From CAMPJU01 sp036675265 (GTDB lineage Bacteria > Pseudomonadota > Gammaproteobacteria > Xanthomonadales > Xanthomonadaceae): a DNA stretch of 64,000 bases. Positions 8,115 to 20,063 of the stretch are shown in pieces. Position numbers and translations under genes: made by a program. Every line of letters begins with the position of its first letter. Position 1 is the first letter of the stretch. The notes under the pieces are model-generated. The model saw nothing but the letters and a program-made list of their open reading frames with translations. It searched no databases and was not told the DNA's origin. The stretch covers positions 1-64,000 of the forward strand of contig JAKFFJ010000014.1 of the NCBI GenBank assembly GCA_036675265.1. The letters are read 5' to 3'.

Positions 8115-8143
8115 CTTGAAGGCGCGCGCGGCCGGCCCCAGAT
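8115..8143 (+). promoter_or_regulatory. Sigma-32 (heat-shock) promoter of dnaK
   Basis: CTTGAA (8115-8120), 15 bases, then CCCCAGAT (8136-8143). This is very close to the E. coli RpoH consensus CTTGAA-N13/15-CCCCATnT. It lies in the 126-base gap before dnaK, about 76 bases upstream of its ATG. A strong ribosome-binding site (GAGGGAG, 8206-8212) precedes the gene. Confidence 0.75.
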
Positions 8144-8219
8144 CACCCGCATCGGCAAGACATCCCATCGGCGGCCCCGCCGCCCGACCCAAATCCGAGC
8201 TACCAGAGGGAGCAAGACC

Positions 8220-10169
8220 ATGGCCAAGATCATCGGCATCGACCTGGGCACGACGAATTCGTGCGTGGCGATCATGGAAGGCGGCAAGGCCCGCGTCATC
8301 GAGAACAGCGAAGGCGACCGCACCACGCCATCGGTCGTCGCCTACACGAAGGACGGCGAGGTGCTCGTGGGCGCCTCCGCCAAGCGCCAGGCCGTCACCA
8401 ATCCCCACAACACCTTCTTCGCGGTCAAGCGCCTGATCGGCCGCAAGTTCACCGATGCCGAGGTCCAGAAGGACATCGGCCTGGTCCCGTACAAGATCGT
8501 CCAGCACGAGAACGGCGATGCGTGGGTGGAGACCAGCGACGGGAAGAAGCTGTCGGCGCAGGAAATCTCCGCGCGGATCCTCGAGAAGATGAAGAAGACC
8601 GCCGAGGCCTACCTCGGCGAGACGGTCACCGAGGCGGTCATCACCGTGCCGGCGTACTTCAACGACTCGCAGCGCCAGGCCACCAAGGACGCCGGCAAGA
8701 TCGCCGGCCTGGACGTCAAGCGGATCATCAACGAGCCGACCGCGGCCGCGCTGGCCTACGGCATGGACAAGAAGGGCGGGGACCGCAAGGTCGCCGTGTA
8801 CGACCTCGGCGGCGGCACGTTCGACGTGTCGATCATCGAGATCGCCTCGGTCGACGGCGAGATGCAGGTCGAGGTGCTGGCCACCAACGGCGACACCTTC
8901 CTGGGCGGCGAGGACTTCGACAAGCGCGTCATCGACTACCTGGTCGATGAATTCCAGAAGGACCAGGGCATCGACCTGCGCAAGGATCCGCTCGCGCTGC
9001 AGCGCCTGAAGGACGCGGCGGAGCGCGCGAAGATCGAGCTGTCGTCCTCGCAGCAGACCGAGGTCAACCTGCCGTACGTCACCGCCGACGCGTCCGGGCC
9101 GAAGCACCTGAACATCAAGCTGACCCGGGCCAAGCTCGAGGCGCTGGTGGACGACCTGGTCAGGAAGACCATCGAGCCGTGCCGCATCGCGCTCAACGAC
9201 GCGGACCTGCGTGCCAGCGACATCAGCGAGGTGATCCTGGTCGGTGGCCAGACCCGCATGCCGAAGGTGCAGCAGGCGGTCGGCGAGTTCTTCGGCAAGG
9301 AGCCGCGCAAGGACGTCAACCCGGACGAGGCCGTCGCCATCGGCGCGGCGATCCAGGGTGGCGTGCTCGCCGGCGACGTCAAGGACGTGCTGCTGCTCGA
9401 CGTGACCCCGCTGAGCCTGGGCATCGAGACCCTCGGTGGCGTGTTCACCAAGATCATCGAGAAGAACACCACGATCCCCACCAAGGCTTCGCAGACCTTC
9501 TCCACCGCCGAGGACAACCAGACCGCGGTCACCGTGCACGTCCTGCAGGGCGAACGCGACCAGGCCCGGTACAACAAGTCGCTGGCCAAGTTCGACCTCA
9601 CGGGCATCGATTCCGCGCCGCGGGGCATGCCGCAGGTGGAGGTGTCGTTCGACATCGACGCCAACGGCATCCTGCACGTGTCGGCCAAGGACAAGAAGAC
9701 GGGCAAGGAGCAGAAGGTCGAGATCAAGGCCGGGTCCGGCCTCTCGGACGAAGAGATCCAGCGGATGGTCCAGGACGCCGAGGCGCACCGCGAGGAGGAC
9801 AAGAAGTTCCAGGAGCTGGTGCAGGCCCGCAACCAGGCCGACGCGCTGATCCACGCGACCCGCACCGCCATCAAGGACAACGGCGACAAGGTGCCGGGCG
9901 AGGTGATCGGCCAGGCCGAGACGGCGCTCGCCGAGCTGGAGACCGCCATGAAGGGCGACGACAAGGCGCAGATCGAAGGCAAGACCCGCGCCCTGGAGCA
10001 GGCCGGCCAGGCGCTGTTCGCAGCCGTCGCGTCCGCCCAGCAGCCCGGCGCGGAGGCCGGCGCAGCAGGCGAGGGCGCCCAGGCCCCGCGCGGCGACGAT
10101 GTCGTCGATGCGGAGTTCACCGAGGTCAAGGACGATGCCGGCCACCGAGCCGATGACAGCCGGGGGTGA
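8220..10169 (+). CDS. dnaK: Molecular chaperone DnaK (Hsp70)
   Basis: A cytoplasmic ATP-dependent chaperone of 649 residues. The nucleotide-binding domain starts IIGIDLGTTNSCVAIMEGG and carries the phosphate-2 loop VAVYDLGGGTFDVSIIEIA. The linker DVLLLDVTPLSLGIETLGG joins the substrate-binding domain, and a helical lid follows. The C-terminus ends with the DVVDAEFTEVKDD motif contacted by co-chaperones. Full length, with no anomalies. It follows a sigma-32 type promoter and is separated from dnaJ by a strong hairpin. Confidence 0.99.
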   Translation: MAKIIGIDLGTTNSCVAIMEGGKARVIENSEGDRTTPSVVAYTKDGEVLVGASAKRQAVTNPHNTFFAVKRLIGRKFTDAEVQKDIGLVPYKIVQHENGDAWVETSDGKKLSAQEISARILEKMKKTAEAYLGETVTEAVITVPAYFNDSQRQATKDAGKIAGLDVKRIINEPTAAALAYGMDKKGGDRKVAVYDLGGGTFDVSIIEIASVDGEMQVEVLATNGDTFLGGEDFDKRVIDYLVDEFQKDQGIDLRKDPLALQRLKDAAERAKIELSSSQQTEVNLPYVTADASGPKHLNIKLTRAKLEALVDDLVRKTIEPCRIALNDADLRASDISEVILVGGQTRMPKVQQAVGEFFGKEPRKDVNPDEAVAIGAAIQGGVLAGDVKDVLLLDVTPLSLGIETLGGVFTKIIEKNTTIPTKASQTFSTAEDNQTAVTVHVLQGERDQARYNKSLAKFDLTGIDSAPRGMPQVEVSFDIDANGILHVSAKDKKTGKEQKVEIKAGSGLSDEEIQRMVQDAEAHREEDKKFQELVQARNQADALIHATRTAIKDNGDKVPGEVIGQAETALAELETAMKGDDKAQIEGKTRALEQAGQALFAAVASAQQPGAEAGAAGEGAQAPRGDDVVDAEFTEVKDDAGHRADDSRG

Positions 10170-10190
10170 CCACCCGGTCGGCCGCGACAT

Positions 10191-10218
10191 CGACGGGCAG
10201 GCAGGCGCCTGCCCGTCG
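10191..10218 (+). terminator. Strong hairpin between dnaK and dnaJ (attenuator or processing stem)
   Basis: Perfect inverted repeat CGACGGGCAGGC (10191-10202), 4-base loop, GCCTGCCCGTCG (10207-10218). It lies between the dnaK stop (10169) and the dnaJ start (10243). No T-run follows (next bases CATTAGGGG), so it is not a standard intrinsic terminator. It probably lowers dnaJ expression relative to dnaK or stabilises the dnaK transcript end. Confidence 0.6.
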
Positions 10219-10242
10219 CATTAGGGGAAGGGCAATCCGCCG

Positions 10243-11364
10243 ATGAGCAAGCGCGACTACTACGAAGTCCTCGGCGTGCAGCGCACCGCGAGCGACGAAG
10301 ACATCAAGAAGGCTTATCGCCGCAGCGCGATGAAGCACCACCCCGACCGCAACCCCGGCGATGCGGCGTCGGAGGCCTCCTTCAAGGAGTGCAAGGAAGC
10401 GTACGAGGTCCTGTCCGAGCCGGCCAAGCGGCGCCTCTACGACCAGCATGGCCACGCGGCCTTCGCGCACGGCATGGGCGGCGGCACGGGCGGCGGCTTC
10501 AACGACGTCGGCGACATCTTCGGCGACATCTTCGGGAACATCTTCGGCGGCGGCATGCGCGGCGGCCCGCGCCGCGGCGCCGACATCGGCTACGTGATGG
10601 AGCTGGACCTCGAGGACGCGGTGGCAGGCACCGAGCGTCGCATCGAGATCCCCACGCTCGCCGGTTGCCAACCGTGCAAGGGCACCGGTTCGGCCGACGG
10701 CAAGCTCGACAGCTGCGGGACCTGCCACGGGCGCGGCCAGGTCCGGATCCAGCGCGGCATCTTCACCATGCAGCAGCCTTGCCCGCAGTGCGGCGGGCGC
10801 GGGCAGGTGGTCACCAATCCCTGCGCGCACTGCCGCGGCAACGGGCGCATCGAGGAAGAGAAGATCCTGTCGGTGAAGGTCCCGGCCGGCGTCGACAACG
10901 GCGACCGCATCCGCCTGGCGGGCGAGGGGGAGGCCGGACCGGCGGGCACGCCGCCTGGCGACCTCTACGTCGAGGTCCGGGTGCGCCAGCACGACATCTT
11001 CCAGCGCGACGGCGACGACCTGCATTGCGAGGTGCCCATCCGGATCACCCAGGCCGCACTGGGCGACGTCGTGCAGGTCCCGACGCTCGAGGGAGAAACC
11101 GAGATCCGCATCCCCGCCGAAACCCAGAGCGGCAAGGTCTTCCGCCTGCGTGGCAAGGGGGTCAAGTCGGTGCGCAGCCGCGCCCCGGGCGACCTGTACT
11201 GCACGGTCGAGGTCGAGACCCCGGTGAACCTGACGGCGCGCCAGCGCGAACTGCTCGAGGAATTCGAGGCGACCTTCACCGGCGAGGGCGCCCGTCGCCA
11301 TTCGCCGAAGGCCAGCACCTTCCTCGACGGCGTCAAGGGCTTCTGGGACCGCATGGTGTCCTGA
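10243..11364 (+). CDS. dnaJ: Co-chaperone DnaJ (Hsp40)
   Basis: A 373-residue type I DnaJ that stimulates DnaK ATPase activity and delivers clients. The J domain (about residues 4-69) has the HPD motif in HHPDRNPGD. A Gly/Phe-rich stretch (about 78-105) follows, then four zinc-binding repeats (CQPCKGTG, CGTCHGRG, CPQCGGRG, CAHCRGNG), two beta-barrel client-binding domains and a dimerisation tail. An AGGGGAAGGG purine tract (10223-10232) lies upstream of the ATG. It is transcribed with dnaK through the hairpin at 10191-10218. Confidence 0.98.
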   Translation: MSKRDYYEVLGVQRTASDEDIKKAYRRSAMKHHPDRNPGDAASEASFKECKEAYEVLSEPAKRRLYDQHGHAAFAHGMGGGTGGGFNDVGDIFGDIFGNIFGGGMRGGPRRGADIGYVMELDLEDAVAGTERRIEIPTLAGCQPCKGTGSADGKLDSCGTCHGRGQVRIQRGIFTMQQPCPQCGGRGQVVTNPCAHCRGNGRIEEEKILSVKVPAGVDNGDRIRLAGEGEAGPAGTPPGDLYVEVRVRQHDIFQRDGDDLHCEVPIRITQAALGDVVQVPTLEGETEIRIPAETQSGKVFRLRGKGVKSVRSRAPGDLYCTVEVETPVNLTARQRELLEEFEATFTGEGARRHSPKASTFLDGVKGFWDRMVS

Positions 11365-11426
11365 TCCGCTTGCGTGGGCCCCGCCGCAGCCGCTAGCTTG
11401 CAGGCAGTCGGGGGACGGAGAACAAC

Positions 11427-12857
11427 TTGGACATTCGCAGCGGCGCAGGATCGCGCGTGGCGCCTCCGGTCGACGATCCCCTGTCGGTCGTGGCAGCCGC
11501 TGTTCCGGTCGCGTTGTTCGTCTTCCGTGGCGCCACGCTGGTCGGCGCGAACGACGTCGCCTGGCGGATGCTCGGATTCGAACCGGGCACGCATCACGAC
11601 GCGCTGCTCGCGGCGCTCGACCCCGAGCTTCGGCTCCGGGCGCAACTCGCCGCGATCGGCGACGGACCCGTGCCCGAAGCCGGCAGGCACATGGCCCGGG
11701 CCCGTGACGGCAGCACGCCCTGCCTCGAGCTGCACATCGGGCGTTGCGTGGGCGACACCGCCACGCGCCTGGTCGCCGCCAACGACTGCACCCGCTGGCA
11801 TGGCGTCGAAACGCAACTCCAGCGACGGCTCGCGTTCGAGCAGCTGCTCACCGGGGCTTCGGCGCGATTGATCCGGACCAGCGGACCGGCCCTGGACGAG
11901 GCGATCGTCTCCGTGCTGGGGGCGGTCGGCGCGTTCTTCGACGTCGACCGCGCCTACGTGTTCCTGGTCGACGAGGCGGCGGCCACCCAGAGCAACACCC
12001 ACGAGTGGGTCGCCGCCGGCATCTCGCACGAGGCCCACAACCTGCAGGACGTGCCGCTTTCGACGTTCCCGTGGCTGATGGCGCAGCTGCGCGCGGACCA
12101 GGTGTTCAATGTCCCGCGCGTCGCCGACCTGCCGCCCGACGCCGTCAACGAATACGCCGAGTTCGAGCGCGAGGGCATCCAGTCGATCCTGATCGTGCCG
12201 CTGTGGCAGGGCAGCACGTTCCACGGCTTCGTGGGGTTCGACGCGGTGCGCCGGCAGCTCGCGTGGGACGACCACTTCGTGGTGGGCCTGCGCCTGATGA
12301 CCCAGATGATCGCCAGCGCGCTGGAAGCGCGCACCCTGGCCGAACGGCTGCACGACCAGGCGTTCCGCGACCCGCTGACCGGGTTGCCCAACCGGAAGCT
12401 GCTCGAGGACCGGTTCTCGCAGGCGGTGGGTCGCCTGCAACGCAACGGCGCGAGCGTGCTGGTGGCGGTCGTCGACGTGGACGATTTCAAGCAGGTCAAC
12501 GACACCCACGGGCATGCCGTCGGCGACCAGTTGCTGTGCGAGGTGGGGCGCCGGCTGCAGTCGGCGGTGCGCGGAACCGACACCGTGTCGCGAATGGGCG
12601 GGGACGAGTTCGTCGTCCTCGCGGAGGAATGCGGCCCCGATGCGCTCGCGCGCCTGGCCGACCGCCTGCTCGGGGCGTGCAACGCCCCGCTGGACATCGA
12701 CGGCCACGCACTGCAGGTCGGCCTCAGCATCGGTGTGGCGCGCGGCGTCGCGCCGGTCGACGGGCTCGACGGCCTGCTGCGCGCGGCTGACGCCGCGATG
12801 TACCGCGCGAAGGCCGAAGGCAAGCACCGCTGGCTGGAAGCCGCCCCGCTGGGCTAG
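11427..12857 (+). CDS. Diguanylate cyclase with PAS-like and GAF sensor domains
   Basis: A 476-residue soluble signalling protein. A PAS-like N-terminal region (about 10-125) and a GAF domain (about 150-300, with WLMAQLRADQVFNVPRVADL and GIQSILIVPLWQG) precede a GGDEF domain (about 310-470). The active-site loop GGDEF (about residue 391) is intact. RGTD lies exactly five residues upstream, the inhibitory I-site. The protein therefore most likely makes cyclic di-GMP with product feedback; no EAL domain is present. The start is TTG at 11427, supported by GGACGGAG about 6 bases upstream; no ATG or GTG lies in a better position. It ends 9 bases before dapB. Confidence 0.9.
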   Translation: MDIRSGAGSRVAPPVDDPLSVVAAAVPVALFVFRGATLVGANDVAWRMLGFEPGTHHDALLAALDPELRLRAQLAAIGDGPVPEAGRHMARARDGSTPCLELHIGRCVGDTATRLVAANDCTRWHGVETQLQRRLAFEQLLTGASARLIRTSGPALDEAIVSVLGAVGAFFDVDRAYVFLVDEAAATQSNTHEWVAAGISHEAHNLQDVPLSTFPWLMAQLRADQVFNVPRVADLPPDAVNEYAEFEREGIQSILIVPLWQGSTFHGFVGFDAVRRQLAWDDHFVVGLRLMTQMIASALEARTLAERLHDQAFRDPLTGLPNRKLLEDRFSQAVGRLQRNGASVLVAVVDVDDFKQVNDTHGHAVGDQLLCEVGRRLQSAVRGTDTVSRMGGDEFVVLAEECGPDALARLADRLLGACNAPLDIDGHALQVGLSIGVARGVAPVDGLDGLLRAADAAMYRAKAEGKHRWLEAAPLG

Positions 12858-12866
12858 CCTGCCCGC

Positions 12867-13601
12867 ATGGATCACTCCGACGAACTGCGCCTGCTGGTCC
12901 ACGGCGCCTCCGGCCGCATGGGGCAGGCGCTGTTGCGGCTGGGACGGGGCGTGCCCGGCTGCAGGATCGTCGCCGGCGTCTCCGGTGGCAGGCCGGGGCA
13001 GCGCGTCATCGACGGCATCCCGCAGTTCGCCGCCAGCGAGCTCGCCGGCGCGCCCACCTTCGACGTCGCCATCGATTTCAGCCTGCCCGGTGCGTTCGAC
13101 CGGATCCTCGCCCTGTGCATCGAGCGCGGCGCAGCGCTGGTGTCGGGCACCACGGGCCTGGACGACGGGCAATTCGCCGCCCTCGATGCCGCCGCCGCGC
13201 GGATTCCGTGCGCCTGGGCGGCCAACTTCAGCCTGGGCGTGGCGGTCTTGTCGCGCCTGGTCGAGCAAGCCGCCGCCGCGTTGCCGGGGTGGGATTGCGA
13301 CATCGTCGAGACGCACCACGCGCGCAAGGTCGACGCGCCCTCCGGCACGGCCCTGGCGCTGGGCGACGTGGCCACCACCGCGGGCGCCGAGCCCCGCTAC
13401 GCGAGCCTGCGGGCCGGCGACATCGTCGGCGAGCACCTGGTGCAGTTCACGGGCGCCGGCGAACGGATCGAACTGGTGCACCGCGCGACCAGCCGCGACG
13501 TCTTCGCCCGGGGGGCGCTGCACGCCGCACGCCAGTTGCACGGCCGTCCGCCGGGGCGCTACGGGCTGCGCGACCTGCTCACGGCGCCGGCCACCGCTTG
13601 A
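12867..13601 (+). CDS. dapB: 4-hydroxy-tetrahydrodipicolinate reductase
   Basis: Second committed step of lysine and diaminopimelate synthesis. The 244-residue product has the dinucleotide-binding motif VHGASGRMGQAL at its start, VSGTTGLDD, the active-site segment ETHHARKVDAPSGTAL and the C-terminal GRPPGRYGLRDLL. The dapB-carA-carB order is shared with E. coli. The start ATG at 12867 lies just after the preceding cyclase gene. Confidence 0.97.
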   Translation: MDHSDELRLLVHGASGRMGQALLRLGRGVPGCRIVAGVSGGRPGQRVIDGIPQFAASELAGAPTFDVAIDFSLPGAFDRILALCIERGAALVSGTTGLDDGQFAALDAAAARIPCAWAANFSLGVAVLSRLVEQAAAALPGWDCDIVETHHARKVDAPSGTALALGDVATTAGAEPRYASLRAGDIVGEHLVQFTGAGERIELVHRATSRDVFARGALHAARQLHGRPPGRYGLRDLLTAPATA

Positions 13602-13628
13602 CGAAGCTGACCGGGCGCTGCCGCGCGA

Positions 13629-13658
13629 CTGGCAGCGACGCGGCGTCACCGGTAGAAT
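13629..13658 (+). promoter_or_regulatory. Candidate promoter of carA
   Basis: CTGGCA (13629-13634), 18 bases, TAGAAT (13653-13658) in the 157-base gap between dapB and carA. This would give a leader of roughly 95 bases. The leader contains the palindrome GGACCGGTCC but no recognisable riboswitch. The -35 is weak. Confidence 0.4.
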
Positions 13659-13758
13659 TCCCGCTCGCCTGACCTCCCAGCGCCGGACCGGTCCCCACCG
13701 TGTCCGCGCCTTGCTGCAGCCCGCGTTTCCGGGCCGCCTCCACCCCAGGGCCGCCCGC

Positions 13759-14895
13759 ATGCACCAGCCAGCCATCCTCGCCCTCGAAGACGGAACCGTT
13801 TTCGAGGGCGATTCGATCGGCGCGCCCGGGCTGTCGGTGGGCGAAGTGGTGTTCAACACGGCGATGACCGGCTACCAGGAAATCCTCACCGACCCGTCGT
13901 ACGCGCGGCAGCTGGTCACGCTGACGTATCCGCACATCGGCAATACCGGCGCCACCGCGCAGGACGACGAGGCGCGCAGGGTATGGGCCGCGGGCCTGGT
14001 CGTGCGCGACGTGCCGCGCCGCCCCTCGAACTGGCGCAACGAGGTGCCGTTGCCCGAGTGGCTCGCCGCGCGTGGCGTGGTGGGCATCGCCGGCATCGAC
14101 ACGCGCAAGCTGACCCGGCTGCTGCGCGACGGCGGCGCCCAGTCCGGCGCGGTGATGGCCGGCGACATCGACGTCGAGGCGGCCGTCGAGGCCGCGCGCA
14201 AGTTCCCCGGCCTCAAGGGCATGGACCTGGCGCAGGAGGTCAGCACGCGCGAGGCCTATGCATGGCACGACGGCCAGCTGGACCTGGACAGCAACGCGTT
14301 CGCGCGGGCCGAGGCGCGCTACCGCGTGGTCGCCTACGACTTTGGCGTCAAGCACAACATCCTGCGGATGCTCGCCGAGCGCGGCTGCGACGTGACCGTG
14401 GTGCCCGCGCGCACGCCGGTGGACGAGGTGCTGGCGATGCAGCCCGACGGCGTATTCCTGTCCAACGGCCCGGGTGACCCGGAGCCCTGCGATTACGCGA
14501 TCGCCGCGATCCGCACGCTGGTCGAACGCAAGGTGCCGACCTACGGCATCTGCCTGGGCCACCAGCTGCTCGCCCTGGCGGTCGGCGCGCGCACGCACAA
14601 GATGAAGTTCGGCCACCACGGGGCCAACCATCCCGTGCAGGACCTGGCCACCGGCAAGGTCATGATCACCAGCCAGAACCATGGCTTCGCCATCGACGAA
14701 GCCACGCTGCCGGCGAACGTGACGGTCACGCACCGCTCGCTGTTCGACGGCTCCAACCAGGGCATCGCCCTGTCCGACGCGCCGGCGTTCTCGTTCCAGG
14801 GGCATCCAGAGGCCAGCCCCGGTCCGCACGACGTCGCGCCACTGTTCGATCGTTTCATGGGGAGCATGGAACGCAACAAGGGGGAGTCATCGTGA
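13759..14895 (+). CDS. carA: Carbamoyl-phosphate synthase small (glutaminase) subunit
   Basis: Hydrolyses glutamine and channels ammonia to CarB for arginine and pyrimidine synthesis. The 378-residue product starts MHQPAILALEDGTVFEGD and has the class I amidotransferase nucleophile in YGICLGHQLLAL, plus the catalytic His-Glu pair in FQGHPEASPGPHD. The ATG at 13759 matches the family start; the frame upstream is open only because of GC bias. The stop overlaps the next gene by 4 bases (GTGA), unusual because that gene is a peptidase rather than carB. Confidence 0.98.
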   Translation: MHQPAILALEDGTVFEGDSIGAPGLSVGEVVFNTAMTGYQEILTDPSYARQLVTLTYPHIGNTGATAQDDEARRVWAAGLVVRDVPRRPSNWRNEVPLPEWLAARGVVGIAGIDTRKLTRLLRDGGAQSGAVMAGDIDVEAAVEAARKFPGLKGMDLAQEVSTREAYAWHDGQLDLDSNAFARAEARYRVVAYDFGVKHNILRMLAERGCDVTVVPARTPVDEVLAMQPDGVFLSNGPGDPEPCDYAIAAIRTLVERKVPTYGICLGHQLLALAVGARTHKMKFGHHGANHPVQDLATGKVMITSQNHGFAIDEATLPANVTVTHRSLFDGSNQGIALSDAPAFSFQGHPEASPGPHDVAPLFDRFMGSMERNKGESS

Positions 14896-16805
14896 ACCGT
14901 TTCCGCATCGTGTTTTCCGTGCTGTTGGGCGTGGCGTACCTGGGTGGGGCCCAGGCGCGCGAGATCCCCGTCGGCGACTTCTTCAAGGATCCCGAGTTCA
15001 CCAGCGTCTCGCTGTCGCCCACCGGCGAATACATCACGGTCTCGGTGCCGCAGGAGGACCGGACGGTCCTCGCCGCGTTCCGGGTCGCGGGCATGGAACT
15101 GGTGGGCAAGTGGGACTGGGGTCCGCGCAAGCACATCGACCGCGTCCGCTGGGTCAACGACGAGCGCTTCTTCATGTACGTCACGGAGAAGGTCGGGCGG
15201 TTCGACGCCAGGGTCGGCAACGCCGACGTCTACGCCAGCAACGTCGACGGCACGCGGCGTGCCGACATCCCCAACGGTGGCACCTACCAGATCGTCGACC
15301 TGCTGGAGGACGACCCGGACAAGATCCTGGTCGCCCGGTCCGTCGACTCGGCCTACCTGTCGAAGATGGACGTCGACGACGGGTCCGTGCGCACGGTCGC
15401 CAGCTCGCCACTGCGCTTCGGCGGGTTCGTGGTCGACCACGACGAGAACCTGCGCTACGCGGTGGGGCAGAACGAGTCGAACGAGCAGGTGATCCTCAAG
15501 CGCGTCGGCGACGACTGGGAAGTCGTCCACACCGCGGCGATGGGCGGCGTCGAACGCACGCCGCTGGGCTTCGCCGGGGACAACCGCAAGGTCATCTTCT
15601 CCGTCGACGACAGCCAGGCCCCGTCGCGGCTCGTGCTGGTCGACCCGGAGACGGGCAAGCAGGAGCCGATCAGCAGCAACCCCAACGTCGATGCCGACAA
15701 CGGGCTGTTCAGCAGCGACGGCAAGCGGCTGCTCGCGGTCCGCTACCTCGACGGCACGCCGCGCTACGACTTCGTCGACACGACCGACCCCGAGGCCCTG
15801 ACCTATGCCGGCCTGATCAACGCCTTCCCGGACCACGCGGTCCAGTTCGGCGGCATCAGCGACGACGGCCGGTACATGCTGGTGCGCGCCTACAGTGACA
15901 TCGACCCGGGGTCGTACTACCTGTTCGACCGCGAGACGGGCAAGGCCAAGTTCCTGCTCTCGGCCATGAGCTGGATCAAGCCGGAAGAGATGTCGCCGAT
16001 GCGCCCGATCTCGTTCACGGCGCGCGACGGCACGAAGGTGCACGGGTACATCACGATCCCGAAGGGCAGCGACGGGAAAGGCCTGCCGCTGATCATGCAT
16101 CCGCATGGCGGCCCGCACGGCCCGCGCGACGAATGGGGCTTCAACCCGGAAGTCCAGTTCCTGGCCAACCGCGGCTACGCGGTGCTGCAGGTGAACTTCC
16201 GCGGGTCGGGCGGCTACGGCAACGCCTTCGAGCGCATGGGGTACCGCAACTGGGGCACCACCATGATCGACGACATGACCGATGCCGTGGACTGGGCCGT
16301 CGCCCAGGGCATCGCCGACCGTGACCGGGTCTGCACCTACGGCGCCTCCTACGGCGGCTACGCGGCCCTGCAGTCGATCGTGCGCGAGCCGACGAAGTAC
16401 CAGTGCACCATCGGTTACGTGGGCCTCTACAGCATGGACCTGTGGATGGAGGACAGCGATGTCGCCGAGAGCGACTGGGGCCGGTCGTACCAGCGCCAGG
16501 TCTTCCCGGACAGCGCGTCCGGACGCCAGGCGCAGTCGCCCGCGTACCACGTCGACCGGATCAACGTGCCGGTGATGCTGGTGCACGGCGCCAAGGACCC
16601 GCGCGTGCCGATCTCGCAGTACGAGCTGCTGCTGGAGAACCTGACGGAAGCGGGCAAGCCGCCCGAGGTCACCGTCGTGGAGGACAAGGAGGGCCACGGG
16701 TTCTACGACTACCAGAACCAGGTGGACCTCTACACGAAGATGGAAGCGTTCCTCGACAAGCACATCGGCGGCCCGTCCACCGGTGCCGGCGAGGCGGCCG
16801 AGTAG
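14892..16805 (+). CDS. Secreted prolyl oligopeptidase family (S9) peptidase between carA and carB
   Basis: A 637-residue serine peptidase. A signal peptide (MNRFRIVFSVLLGVAYLGG, cleavage after AQA) directs export. A beta-propeller region (about 40-370) is followed by an alpha/beta-hydrolase domain. The catalytic triad is visible: Ser486 in GASYGGY, Asp569 in GAKDPRVP and His602 in GHGFYD, with oxyanion-region HPHGGPHGPRDEW. This fits the S9C-like dipeptidyl/acylaminoacyl peptidase group. It starts with GTG overlapping the carA stop and ends 3 bases before carB, so it is co-transcribed and translationally coupled with carbamoyl-phosphate synthase. Why an exported peptidase sits there is unknown; it may supply amino acids from peptides. 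Confidence 0.9.
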   Translation: MNRFRIVFSVLLGVAYLGGAQAREIPVGDFFKDPEFTSVSLSPTGEYITVSVPQEDRTVLAAFRVAGMELVGKWDWGPRKHIDRVRWVNDERFFMYVTEKVGRFDARVGNADVYASNVDGTRRADIPNGGTYQIVDLLEDDPDKILVARSVDSAYLSKMDVDDGSVRTVASSPLRFGGFVVDHDENLRYAVGQNESNEQVILKRVGDDWEVVHTAAMGGVERTPLGFAGDNRKVIFSVDDSQAPSRLVLVDPETGKQEPISSNPNVDADNGLFSSDGKRLLAVRYLDGTPRYDFVDTTDPEALTYAGLINAFPDHAVQFGGISDDGRYMLVRAYSDIDPGSYYLFDRETGKAKFLLSAMSWIKPEEMSPMRPISFTARDGTKVHGYITIPKGSDGKGLPLIMHPHGGPHGPRDEWGFNPEVQFLANRGYAVLQVNFRGSGGYGNAFERMGYRNWGTTMIDDMTDAVDWAVAQGIADRDRVCTYGASYGGYAALQSIVREPTKYQCTIGYVGLYSMDLWMEDSDVAESDWGRSYQRQVFPDSASGRQAQSPAYHVDRINVPVMLVHGAKDPRVPISQYELLLENLTEAGKPPEVTVVEDKEGHGFYDYQNQVDLYTKMEAFLDKHIGGPSTGAGEAAE

Positions 16806-16808
16806 GCC

Positions 16809-20059
<3,251 letters not shown>

Positions 20060-20063
<4 letters not shown>

